Shown: one piece after another, positions 17,589 to 25,860 of the stretch
Numbering within the stretch: the stretch's first letter is position 1
Layout of the letters: the number at the start of each line of letters is the position of its first letter
Assembly (NCBI GenBank): GCA_033764775.1
Contig: JANRIQ010000003.1
Location: 1 to 64,000, forward strand
Direction of reading: 5' to 3'
DNA: 64,000 nt
From: JAWXCE01 sp033764775
GTDB taxonomy: Bacteria; Pseudomonadota; Alphaproteobacteria; Rhizobiales; Rhodomicrobiaceae
Notes under the pieces: model-generated
What the model was told of the DNA's origin: nothing
The model's input: only the letters and a program-made list of their open reading frames with translations
Database searches by the model: none
Translations under genes and position numbers: made by a program

Positions 17589-18206
17589 TTAAGCGCTTAG
17601 AATGTCATCTATTAGCATGCGAAGCATCGGGGTCACGCGCTCCTCAAACCAGGGGTTGCGCTTCAGCCAGCCGTTGTTCCGCCACGATGGATGTGGCAGA
17701 CCGATCACCCGTCCCAAACCGGGACGATGTATCTCCTCGTCATATCCAAGCGCGCCCTGCGGCGACACGCCTGGCGCCGCTTTACCCAGATGCCATGCCT
17801 GCGCATGGCGGCCGACCAGCAGGGTCAGCTTGAAATAAGGCAGCGTCGTGAACAGCCGGCCCCGCCAGGTTATTGCGCATTCTTTCCGTGGCGGCAAATC
17901 CCCACCTTGGGCGTCATATCCCGGAAAGCAGAAACCCATGGGCGTGATGGCGATTTTCGCCGCATCGTAAAAAACCGCCTCCGAAACGCCCATCCATGCC
18001 CGCAGCCGCTTGCCCGACGGGTCCGAAAACGGCACGCCCGAGGCATGCGCGCGCAAGCCCGGGGCCTGGCTGGCGATGCAGATGCGCGCGGTCGGGCTGA
18101 TGCGGAAAATCGGGCGAGGCTCGTGCGGCAGGGGACGACCGAGGGGCGCGTCGCGGCAAATCCGGCATGCGGCGATCTCGGCCGACAGGCGGTCTACGTC
18201 GTCCAT
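17589..18206 (-). CDS. Uracil-DNA-glycosylase-superfamily protein
   Basis: This 205-residue protein has a uracil-DNA glycosylase fold. The N-terminal CRICRDAPLG shows a Cys pair. Motif 1 is ASQAPGLRAHASG, followed by VPFSDPSGKRLRAWMG, and the C-terminal motif is GLPHPSWRNNGWLKRNPWF. Motif 1 lacks the acidic water-activating residue seen after G-E-A-P-G in family 4 enzymes, so uracil removal is not assured. The ATG at 18206 is preferred because the frame upstream shows no conserved sequence. It lies five bases after the metallo-hydrolase gene and is probably co-transcribed with it. Confidence 0.88.
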   Translation of the reverse strand: MDDVDRLSAEIAACRICRDAPLGRPLPHEPRPIFRISPTARICIASQAPGLRAHASGVPFSDPSGKRLRAWMGVSEAVFYDAAKIAITPMGFCFPGYDAQGGDLPPRKECAITWRGRLFTTLPYFKLTLLVGRHAQAWHLGKAAPGVSPQGALGYDEEIHRPGLGRVIGLPHPSWRNNGWLKRNPWFEERVTPMLRMLIDDILSA

Positions 18207-18211
18207 GGCGC

Positions 18212-18961
18212 TCAAATGTCGATGACGAGGCCGTCCTCCGCCAGGAGATAACCCAGCGCGCGCGCCTCGTCCGCCCGCGCCAGCATCGCCTCGCTCATAT
18301 GGGTCAGCATGATGCGCTTGGCGCCGAGGCTGTCCCGACGGCTGTGAATGGTTTGGAAGTCGAGATGCATGTCGAGGACGAGGTCGTACTGATAGCACTC
18401 CATGAGGTAGAGATCGGCGCCCTGACCGGCTTGCGTAACTGCGTCGCACCAACCGCTGTCGCCGGTGAAGGCGAAAACTATCTCGTCCATGGTCATCCGA
18501 TAGGCCAAAGAGGGCGCGCCGGAAAAATGCTTCATCTCGAACGCCTGCACGGCCATGCCGCTGACTGTCGCCCGTTCGCCCGGCGCGATTTCAAGAAATA
18601 GCATTTCGAAGCGACGGGGCGCCTGAGATATGATCGGATACAGCGTCTCGCACGCGGCCCAGAAACGCGCCTCGATCCCCGGCGGCCCGGCGATGACCAC
18701 GGGCGCCACGCGCTTGCTCACGTAAATCCAGTCGATGAGCAGAAACGGCAGCCCGCCGAAATGGTCGCCATGCAAATGCGTGATGAGCACCGTGTCGAAG
18801 GCCAGAAGCGAGACGCCCTGCCGCTTGAGCGCGACAAGCGACGTGGCGCCGCAATCCAGCAGAACGCCTTGGCCCCCATGCTCGATAAGGCAGCAGCTTT
18901 GCATGCGTCCGCCCGCGCCGAACGCGTCGCCTGAGCCGATGATGGTGAGCCGCGCGCTCAC
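18212..18961 (-). CDS. MBL-fold metal-dependent hydrolase (RNase Z-like)
   Basis: This 249-residue metallo-beta-lactamase-fold protein has the metal-binding motif THLHGDHFGG (H62, H64, D66, H67). Further ligands are expected at FTGDSGW and at LTHMSEAM near the C-terminus. The N-terminus MSARLTIIGSGDAFGAGGRMQ resembles the RNase Z/AtsA-like group of cytoplasmic hydrolases. The substrate is not evident. Its start overlaps the upstream GST gene (18958-18961, ATGA-type), so GST, this gene and the glycosylase-like gene form one small operon. Confidence 0.92.
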   Translation of the reverse strand: MSARLTIIGSGDAFGAGGRMQSCCLIEHGGQGVLLDCGATSLVALKRQGVSLLAFDTVLITHLHGDHFGGLPFLLIDWIYVSKRVAPVVIAGPPGIEARFWAACETLYPIISQAPRRFEMLFLEIAPGERATVSGMAVQAFEMKHFSGAPSLAYRMTMDEIVFAFTGDSGWCDAVTQAGQGADLYLMECYQYDLVLDMHLDFQTIHSRRDSLGAKRIMLTHMSEAMLARADEARALGYLLAEDGLVIDI

Positions 18962-19569
18962 GCCGAAGCGCTCGGCCGCGCCGCGATATCCGCCCGCCAG
19001 CGGGCAAGATGCGTCATCTCCTCCGGCGGCCGGAGACGGACGACCCGGGCGAAGTCAAGCGCGACGAACGCGGTGATGTCGGCAATGGTGAAATCGTCCC
19101 CCGCGATGAACGGGCGCGTGGCCAATTCGTCGTTCAGGAAGGCAAGCGCGCGCATGGCGAAGGTCTTGTTCAGGTCCGCCCACTCGCCGATCTGCGGCGT
19201 CTCAAGCGGCGCCATGGCGGGCGAGCCGTGCCGAACGGCGTGAGCGATGGGCCAGAACAGCTCCAGCTCCACCCGGCGGCTCCACATCTCGACGACAGCC
19301 GCCCCGTAGGCGCCGCGCCCCAACAGCGCCGGCTCCGGATGCAGCGCGTCGAAATACCGGCAAATGGCGACGGACTCGGTAATCACCCGCCCATCGTCAA
19401 GCACAAGCACGGGCACGCGCTGGCGCGGATTGAGCGCGCTGAAGGCCTCAGAACGTTGATCGAGCTTCATGATGTCGATCTGCTCGTACGGCAGGGTTAC
19501 ACCCTTTTCCGCCAGGAAAATGCGGACACGGCGACAATTCGGCGTGCGCCGATCCTCGATGATTTTCAA
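18958..19569 (-). CDS. Glutathione S-transferase family protein
   Basis: This soluble GST of about 203 residues has an N-terminal thioredoxin-like domain (EDRRTPNCRRVRIFLAEKG, then the cis-Pro and Glu-Ser glutathione-binding region RVPVLVLDDGRVITESVAI) and an all-helical C-terminal domain. The TTG at 19569 is chosen as start: GGGAGG lies seven bases upstream and the resulting N-terminus (KIIEDRRTPN) matches family members. The substrate is unknown. It is the first gene of the GST-hydrolase-glycosylase group. Confidence 0.9.
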   Translation of the reverse strand: MKIIEDRRTPNCRRVRIFLAEKGVTLPYEQIDIMKLDQRSEAFSALNPRQRVPVLVLDDGRVITESVAICRYFDALHPEPALLGRGAYGAAVVEMWSRRVELELFWPIAHAVRHGSPAMAPLETPQIGEWADLNKTFAMRALAFLNDELATRPFIAGDDFTIADITAFVALDFARVVRLRPPEEMTHLARWRADIAARPSASA

Positions 19570-19726
19570 AGACCGCCTCCCTGAGCGCGATCGTAGCACC
19601 CGCCCGCCGTTCGCTTCAACTGTCGGCGGCGCATATACGCGATATTAGCATTTCCCGCCTCATAATCAGGTCTGTGGACCGCCAGGCCCAGCGCTCCAGC
19701 GCCCTCACGAAAGTAAAGAGTAGACC

Positions 19727-21295
19727 ATGTCCGCGACGGCCTCCCCTTTCCCGATCGTTTCGCCCGCCCCGGCCAGCGCGGTGGCGCAAATTCGCTTGGA
19801 TCGGGAGAAAGTGGTGTCGCGATCGAACGCCGCGCCGGACCTCGATTACCAACTTCTCTCCATGTTCGTGAAAAACGAGTTGCTGGCGTGCCTCGCCATC
19901 CCCGTGCTGGCTGTGGTCGTGGCGTTCTCGCTGATGTCCTGGGCGCCCGGCGACGAGCTGAAGCTGTGGCTCGCCACGGTGTTCGTCTCGAAAGGCATCT
20001 TCCTGCTCATCTGCCGCCGCTTCATGGGGGTTCCGCGGGCTGAGGCGGACGTGGATTTGTGGCGCCGGCATCTGGTGGCGGCCGAGTTTTTCCATGCGAT
20101 GACATGGGCCTCAATCGCCTTTGTGGATGTGGGCGACGACCGCGCCGCGTTCTTTTTCCTTTTCGCGATGCTCATGGTCGTCATGGCCATCCGGATGATC
20201 TTTGCGCTCACCGTCTTGCCGATCATCTATGCGGGCACCATCCCACTCGCCGCCGCCGTGGTCATCCGTTTCCTACTCACCGGCGAGCCGTTCTTCTTTG
20301 CGCTGGCCGTTGTGACGGTCGGCATCCACATCTGCCTCATCTTCCTCGTGAAGGGGCTCAACTTCACGGTGCTCGCCATGCTCGGCTACCGCGCCGAGAA
20401 GGACGCGCTCATCGCCGAACTAGAGCAGGCCAAGGCCGTCTCCGACGAGGCCCGCCGCCGCGCCGAGGAGGCGAGCGCCGCCAAATCCACTTTCCTCGCC
20501 ACCATGAGCCATGAACTGCGCACGCCCCTGAACGCCATTCTCGGCTTCTCCGAGGTCATGAAGGGCGAGATGATGGGGCCGATGGGCAACAAGACCTACA
20601 AGGCCTATGCCGGGGACATCCACGAAAGTGGCCAGCATCTGCTCAAGCTCATCAATGAGATCTTGGACATTTCCCGCATCGAAGCCGGGCGCTACGAACT
20701 CGTTGAGCAGCCCGTGCTCATCAAGGCGACGCTTTCGGATTGCTGCCGGCTGATGCGCCTGCGCGCCGACGGCAAGGGCATCAAGATCACCGAAGCGCAT
20801 GAGAAATCCATGCCGCGACTGTGGGCGGACGAACGCGCGGTGCGTCAGATTTGCCTGAACCTGCTCTCCAACGCGATCAAGTTCACCCCGGCGGGAGGCG
20901 CGGTGGCGATCCGCAGCGGAACCACGGCCGCGGGCGAACAGTTCATCAGCGTGCGCGACGACGGCCCGGGCATCCCGGCGGCGGACATGCCTGTGGTTAT
21001 GAAGTCGTTCGGCCAGGGCAGCGTGGCGCGCACGAGCGGGGAAGGCGGCGCGGGCCTCGGCCTGCCCATCGTCAAGGGCCTCGTGGAGATGCACGGCGGC
21101 CGGTTTGAGCTGAACAGCGATGGGCGGCGCGGCACCGAGGCGATCGCGATCTTCCCACGCGTCCGGGTGATGCAGCCGCAGCCGCACGCGGCGCGCGTCT
21201 CCAAGCCCGTGAGGCGGGCCTCGCCGCAAACGCGGCCGCAACGCACAGATGCCGGGAGCGCGTCCGCCCCTGTGAGAAGCGCCGCAGCCGGCTAG
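19727..21295 (+). CDS. Membrane sensor histidine kinase, PleC/DivJ/PdhS-like core
   Basis: The 522-residue kinase has about six hydrophobic helices between residues 50 and 210, a short coiled coil (220-255), a HisKA domain with phospho-acceptor H262 in SHELRTPLNAILGFSEVM, and an HATPase domain with N382 in NLLSNAIKF, then DDGPGIP and GLGLPIVKGLVEMHGG. The HisKA sequence (LLKLINEILDISRIEAGRYEL) resembles alphaproteobacterial cell-cycle kinases acting on DivK/PleD, but that partner is inferred. No receiver or response-regulator gene lies beside it. The C-terminal 40 residues are Pro/Arg-rich and not conserved. Confidence 0.93.
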   Translation: MSATASPFPIVSPAPASAVAQIRLDREKVVSRSNAAPDLDYQLLSMFVKNELLACLAIPVLAVVVAFSLMSWAPGDELKLWLATVFVSKGIFLLICRRFMGVPRAEADVDLWRRHLVAAEFFHAMTWASIAFVDVGDDRAAFFFLFAMLMVVMAIRMIFALTVLPIIYAGTIPLAAAVVIRFLLTGEPFFFALAVVTVGIHICLIFLVKGLNFTVLAMLGYRAEKDALIAELEQAKAVSDEARRRAEEASAAKSTFLATMSHELRTPLNAILGFSEVMKGEMMGPMGNKTYKAYAGDIHESGQHLLKLINEILDISRIEAGRYELVEQPVLIKATLSDCCRLMRLRADGKGIKITEAHEKSMPRLWADERAVRQICLNLLSNAIKFTPAGGAVAIRSGTTAAGEQFISVRDDGPGIPAADMPVVMKSFGQGSVARTSGEGGAGLGLPIVKGLVEMHGGRFELNSDGRRGTEAIAIFPRVRVMQPQPHAARVSKPVRRASPQTRPQRTDAGSASAPVRSAAAG

Positions 21296-21373
21296 CTGGC
21301 GAGAGGCGGTTTCAACCCCCTATTGCTGTGTGGCGAATGGCGCCGCGCTTGTCTGGCTGGACGGACGTTTATC

Positions 21374-22072
21374 ATGGCCGTGTGGATTGGTCTCTCCGCT
21401 CTCTTCATCGCGATCATCGCGCTTATCGCCCACAATGCGGATACGCTGATCGGGATGCAGGGCGAGGATTTTGTGCGTGTGGTCGTCGCGCTTCTTATCC
21501 TCATTGCGCTCACCTCCACCCTCATCGGCTTTTACCGCGACCGGGTGGGCGACGCCATGCGCGCCATCGCCATCTGGACGGCGGCGTTCCTGGCCGTGAT
21601 CGTCCTCTTCGCGTACCGCTACGAGCTTATCGCTGTCGCTGAGCGCGTGGCGGCGGAGCTGACCCCCTCCGGCTCCACCCGCGACATAACGGAACCCGGG
21701 TCGCCGGGCGTTGTGCGCATCAAGAGCTATGGCGGCCACTTCTTCGCACGCACCGAGGTGAACGGCGCGCGGGTGAGCATGCTTGTCGATACGGGCGCAT
21801 CCTCCGTGGTGCTGCGGCCGGAGGACGCCTACAGAGCCGGTCTCGACCCGGCCGCGTTGCGCTACAACATCCCCGTCAACACCGCGAACGGGGTCACCTA
21901 CACCGCGCGGGTTCGGCTGGACCAGGTGGCGGTCGGCGGCATCGTCATGCGCGACGTGGAGGCGCTCGTCGCCCAGCCCGATTCGCTCAATCAGAGCCTT
22001 CTCGGTATAAGTTTTTTAAGGCGTTTACGCTCATATGAGTTCTCAGGAGACTTTCTGGTCCTGCGAGGTTGA
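21374..22072 (+). CDS. TIGR02281-type retropepsin-like aspartic protease, membrane anchored (first copy)
   Basis: The 232-residue protein starts with a short hydrophobic helix, a second (about 37-55) and a third (about 68-85). A periplasmic retropepsin-like domain follows, with catalytic motif LVDTGASSVVL and the flap-like region ANGVTYTARVRLDQVAVGG. It ends LLGISFLRRL then FLVLRG, as usual for the TIGR02281 clan AA family. The ATG at 21374 is chosen over 21323 because the protein then starts at the first membrane helix. A second family member follows 53 bases downstream. Confidence 0.9.
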   Translation: MAVWIGLSALFIAIIALIAHNADTLIGMQGEDFVRVVVALLILIALTSTLIGFYRDRVGDAMRAIAIWTAAFLAVIVLFAYRYELIAVAERVAAELTPSGSTRDITEPGSPGVVRIKSYGGHFFARTEVNGARVSMLVDTGASSVVLRPEDAYRAGLDPAALRYNIPVNTANGVTYTARVRLDQVAVGGIVMRDVEALVAQPDSLNQSLLGISFLRRLRSYEFSGDFLVLRG

Positions 22073-22125
22073 CGCGTTAAAGCCGCTCAACCCGGGGCGA
22101 CGAGCGTTCGGCTTCGAGGGCAGCG

Positions 22126-22779
22126 ATGGGCAAGAGCGTTGGCAAGGCTTTGCGGGAAACCGGGGTGTGGGCGGCGGCGTTCGCGGTCGGCGGCTTGAGC
22201 TTTCTCTACTTCGAGGACGCGTATCTGGCCACGCGCGGCGGTTTTGAGACGAGCGAACGCAGCGCCGGCGCCGCCGACATTACCGGCTCTGTGGAAGCGC
22301 TGATCCCGCACGAGCAGCATGCGGCCCCGGCTAAACCGCGCGTCGCCCAGCCCCGCCTCATCATCGACGCAGCCTCATGGACGCCGATCGTCGTGCCAGC
22401 CGAGCCTGAACCAAAAAGCGTCGCCGTTCAGGCCAACTCGCACGGCCATTTTCACGTGGACGCGACCATCAATGGCAAGCCGGTGGAGCTGATGACCGAC
22501 ACCGGCGCCACCTATGTGGCGCTCTCTTATGAAACCGCGGTGGCGCTCGGTCTTGGCGCTTCGCTCAAGTTTACGGGCCGGTCGTCCACGGCGAACGGCG
22601 TCGCGCGTGTGGCGCCGGTGACGCTGGCGGCCGTTCGCGTCGGCGACATCGAGGTGCGGAACGTCGCCGCGGTCGTGGCCGAAGCTGGCCGAATGAACCA
22701 GAACCTGCTCGGCATGAGCTTTATCCGCGCGCTCAGCAAATTCGAGCTGCGCGGCGATAAACTCGTCCTCACGCAGTGA
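22126..22779 (+). CDS. TIGR02281-type retropepsin-like aspartic protease (second copy)
   Basis: This 217-residue paralogue of the preceding gene has an N-terminal hydrophobic anchor (about residues 12-28), a Pro/Ala linker and a retropepsin-like domain. Catalytic motif MTDTGATYVAL is followed by STANGVARVAPVTLAAVRVGD and the ending LLGMSFIRALSKFELRGDKLVL. Both catalytic Asp motifs of the pair are intact, so both could be active as homodimers or a heterodimer. The two share the D-T-G-A core and the C-terminal LLG-S-F-R-L block but differ in anchor and linker. Confidence 0.9.
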   Translation: MGKSVGKALRETGVWAAAFAVGGLSFLYFEDAYLATRGGFETSERSAGAADITGSVEALIPHEQHAAPAKPRVAQPRLIIDAASWTPIVVPAEPEPKSVAVQANSHGHFHVDATINGKPVELMTDTGATYVALSYETAVALGLGASLKFTGRSSTANGVARVAPVTLAAVRVGDIEVRNVAAVVAEAGRMNQNLLGMSFIRALSKFELRGDKLVLTQ

Positions 22780-22867
22780 CTTTACGCCTTGTTTTGGCGC
22801 AATCCCGCTGGCATGAAAGCGTGGTTCGGCACTGCCGAATCGCCCTGAAATTGCCGCGAGCGCTCCT

Positions 22868-24370
22868 ATGACCTTCCCGACTCCGACCACGGGTTTGAAA
22901 ATCAACACCGCCGATTTCGAGCGGCTGCCGAACATCAAGCCGACGGGCTTCCGCGAATACGACGCGCGCTGGCTGTACCCGCAGGAGATCAACCTGATGG
23001 GGCTGCAGGCCATCGGCCTTGGCCTTGCGACGCTGCTGCCGCAGAGGGGCGTGCCGGCGCGGTTTGTCGTGGGCCACGACTTCCGCGGTTACTCGATGGC
23101 GGTTAAGCAGGGGCTTATGACCGGGCTGCTCGCCGGGGGCGCCGAAGTGTTCGACATCGGCCTCGCGCTCTCGCCCATGGCCTATTTCGCGCAGTTCGAA
23201 CTGGGCGTCGAAGGCGTCGCCATGGTGACGGCCTCGCACAACGACAACGGCTGGACGGGCATCAAGATGGGCATGAACCGGCCGATGACCTTCGGCCCGG
23301 ACGAGATGACCGCGCTGAAGGAGATCGTGCTCGGCGGCCGCTTCGAGATGAAGGGGGGCGGGCGCTACCACTTCGTCTCGAACCTTGCTGAGCGCTACAT
23401 GGCCGACCTGACCGACCGGCCGAAGCTGAAGCGCCGGATAAAAGTCGTGGCGGCGTGCGGCAACGGCACGGCCGGCGCCTTCGCCCCGCAGGTGCTGGAG
23501 CGGCTCGGCTGCGAGGTCATCCCCCTCAACGCCGACCTCGATTACACCTTCCCGAACCACAATCCGAACCCCGAAGACCTCAAGATGCTGCACGCGCTTG
23601 CGGACAAGGTGCGCGAGACCGGCGCGGAGGTGGGGCTGGCCTTCGACGGCGACGGCGACCGCTGCGGCGTGGTGACGAATGAGGGGGGCGAGATTTTCGC
23701 TGACAAGGTCGGCGTGATGCTCGCGCGCGACATCTCCGCGCTGCACCCGAACGCCAAGTTCGTGGTGGACGTGAAATCGACCGGCCTGTTCCTGACCGAC
23801 CCGGTGCTGATCGCCAACGGCGCGAAAACCGACTACTGGAAGACCGGTCATTCCTACATCAAGCGCTACAGCTTCGAGAACAAGGTGCTCGTCGGCTTCG
23901 AGAAATCCGGGCACTTCTTCTTCAACGCGCCGCTCGGCCGCGGCTATGACGACGGCCTCGTGTCGGGCATCGCGGTGCTCGACATGATGGACCGCAATCC
24001 GGGGAAGACCATCGCCGAGCTTGAGCGCGACGTGCCGAAAACCTACCAGTCGCCCACCATGTCGCCGCACTGCGACGACGAGAAGAAGTATGGCGTGGTC
24101 GACCGCGTCGTTGCGCATTTCAAGGGGCTGGCGGATCGTGGCGAGACGCTCGCCGGGCAGCGCATCCGCGACGTGATCACCGTCAACGGCATCCGCATCG
24201 TGCTGGAGGACGGCACCTGGGGGCTGGTGCGCGCGTCGTCCAACAAGCCGGAACTGGTGATTGTGGTGGAAAGCCCAACCTCGGAGGCAAACAAGATCGC
24301 AATCTTCCGCGAGATCGAGTCGCATCTGGCGACTTATCCGGAAGTCGGCGAATACAACCAGAAAATCTAA
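22868..24370 (+). CDS. Phosphomannomutase/phosphoglucomutase
   Basis: This 500-residue alpha-D-phosphohexomutase interconverts the 1- and 6-phosphates of mannose and/or glucose for surface polysaccharide synthesis. The phosphoserine loop is VTASHNDNGWTGIKMG. The usual T-A-S-H-N-P has Asp in place of Pro, with the active-site Ser kept. The metal loop is FDGDGDRCG and the sugar-binding loop GFEKSGHFFF. The C-terminal phosphate loop is RASSNKPEL. It converges with the vWA operon (20-base gap). Which sugar it prefers cannot be told from sequence. Confidence 0.93.
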   Translation: MTFPTPTTGLKINTADFERLPNIKPTGFREYDARWLYPQEINLMGLQAIGLGLATLLPQRGVPARFVVGHDFRGYSMAVKQGLMTGLLAGGAEVFDIGLALSPMAYFAQFELGVEGVAMVTASHNDNGWTGIKMGMNRPMTFGPDEMTALKEIVLGGRFEMKGGGRYHFVSNLAERYMADLTDRPKLKRRIKVVAACGNGTAGAFAPQVLERLGCEVIPLNADLDYTFPNHNPNPEDLKMLHALADKVRETGAEVGLAFDGDGDRCGVVTNEGGEIFADKVGVMLARDISALHPNAKFVVDVKSTGLFLTDPVLIANGAKTDYWKTGHSYIKRYSFENKVLVGFEKSGHFFFNAPLGRGYDDGLVSGIAVLDMMDRNPGKTIAELERDVPKTYQSPTMSPHCDDEKKYGVVDRVVAHFKGLADRGETLAGQRIRDVITVNGIRIVLEDGTWGLVRASSNKPELVIVVESPTSEANKIAIFREIESHLATYPEVGEYNQKI

Positions 24371-24390
24371 AGCGGAGTTCGGGCGCGTAG

Positions 24391-25860
24391 TCATTCCAGG
24401 CGGAAGAGGCTTTCGTCGGATACGATCCAGAACGGCACGTTCACCCATTCGGCCGCGACGTTGTTGCCCGTGTCCATCGCCGCCACCACCTGGGCGAAGT
24501 TCTCGCGAAACGGGGCGAGCGCGACACCGCTGAGCTCCGCCGTCTTGCGCGCTACGGCGTCGTTGCGCTCCTTGAGCGCCTGCTGCACGTCCTCAAGCGC
24601 CAGAAACTCTTTCAGGCGGTCCATCGCCCGCACATGCGTATCGCGGCCGTACTCCACCGCCACGCCCGCCGCTGGTTTGGCTTTCACCTCGGCGAGAAGC
24701 TTGAGCAGATGCTCGCCCGGCTCCGGCGTGCTTTGCACCAGCAGCAGACCGATGCGCCGTTTGTTGAGTTCCGCGGCGATCTTATCGAAGGTGAGGTCCG
24801 GTGCGGCGCCATACGGATCCTGCCCGAGGGCTTTCGCGTGGATGTCGACCGAGGCGAAAGCGACAATGACCCGGTTCAGGCCTTTCGCCGGCCGCCCATA
24901 GCCCCACGGCACCTTTTTCGCGGCCATGTAAAGCGCGTCAAGAAGCGGCTCCGCGTCGTCCCCGCCGCCCTCGAACTCCTCCATATGGCGGGCGACCCGG
25001 CCCTTAACCTCGTCCACCGGGCGAAACGGATCGAGCCGCACCCGCTCCAGTTCGGCGTCCGTCTCCTTGAAGAGGAAGGTCGCCATGCGGATGCGGTCTT
25101 TCCAGAGTTTATCCTGCGCGGACACCCGGTCCATGAAGCCGGCGAGCACGGCGCTGCCGAGGGGTTTCATCGACGCGCTCGCGTCCACAAGCAGCAACAC
25201 CTGCGCTTTTTCAACATTGGCGGCCTCCGCCTCCATCGGCTTCACGAAAGGCAGGCGAAACGCCACGTTGTAGAGCTTGATTTTTTTGTTCAGCGTCGTG
25301 TTGTGGATCACGGCCTCGTCGATGAGCGGCAGCGCTTTGTCCGCCGTGGCGCTCATCTCGACGCGCTCTTCCATGTCGGCTCCCGTGAGATCGCCGATGC
25401 CGCGGGCCAGGAAATCCTCGATGGTGCGGCGTTTCAGCCAGACGCGGAGCGGCGCTCGGTTGCGCTCGCTCATGATTGCGTTGAAGCGCAGGACGGCGGG
25501 GCGGCGGGCGATGAAGCCCTCAGAGCTGCGCACGAACACGAGCCGTGCGCCGGAGCCGTCCGGGACGGAGAGCTGATACGCCTCGCCCTGGGCGCCGGCG
25601 ATGGGGAAGCTCGTCGGCTGCGGCGGGAGCTCGCCGGCCGGTTTTGTCAGCCCTGGATCGGAGAACACCTTGAGCGGCCCGAATTTGGGGATAAAGTGAT
25701 CGTCTTTTGGGCTGGCCGCGAGGGAAGCGCTTTCGGCGGCCAGCACGCGGGTTGAAGGCCCGAGCGGCCCACAGATGGCGAAGGCTGCGGCCGCCAACGC
25801 TCCGGCAAGTTTGAACCGCTGCTTGGGCGTTGCGCGCTGACCCATGCTCACTTGATCCAT
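24391..25860 (-). CDS. Exported von Willebrand factor A domain protein (vWA-2)
   Basis: This 489-residue protein has an N-terminal signal sequence (LAGALAAAAFAICG, residues 18-31). A beta-rich region follows, perhaps SH3-like (FGPLKVFSDP to LVFVRSSEGFI), then a vWA domain from about residue 218. The metal-ion site D-x-S-x-S is D226-A-S-A-S230. The motif EFEGGGDDAEPLLDAL (295-310) closely matches TGGGDAAEPVLDAI in the vWA protein at the other end of this operon, so the two are paralogous. It likely acts in the periplasm as a ligand or peptide-binding module. Starts at 25860 and 25845 are both possible; both lie at the stop of the preceding gene. It is the last gene of the operon. Confidence 0.85.
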   Translation of the reverse strand: MDQVSMGQRATPKQRFKLAGALAAAAFAICGPLGPSTRVLAAESASLAASPKDDHFIPKFGPLKVFSDPGLTKPAGELPPQPTSFPIAGAQGEAYQLSVPDGSGARLVFVRSSEGFIARRPAVLRFNAIMSERNRAPLRVWLKRRTIEDFLARGIGDLTGADMEERVEMSATADKALPLIDEAVIHNTTLNKKIKLYNVAFRLPFVKPMEAEAANVEKAQVLLLVDASASMKPLGSAVLAGFMDRVSAQDKLWKDRIRMATFLFKETDAELERVRLDPFRPVDEVKGRVARHMEEFEGGGDDAEPLLDALYMAAKKVPWGYGRPAKGLNRVIVAFASVDIHAKALGQDPYGAAPDLTFDKIAAELNKRRIGLLLVQSTPEPGEHLLKLLAEVKAKPAAGVAVEYGRDTHVRAMDRLKEFLALEDVQQALKERNDAVARKTAELSGVALAPFRENFAQVVAAMDTGNNVAAEWVNVPFWIVSDESLFRLE

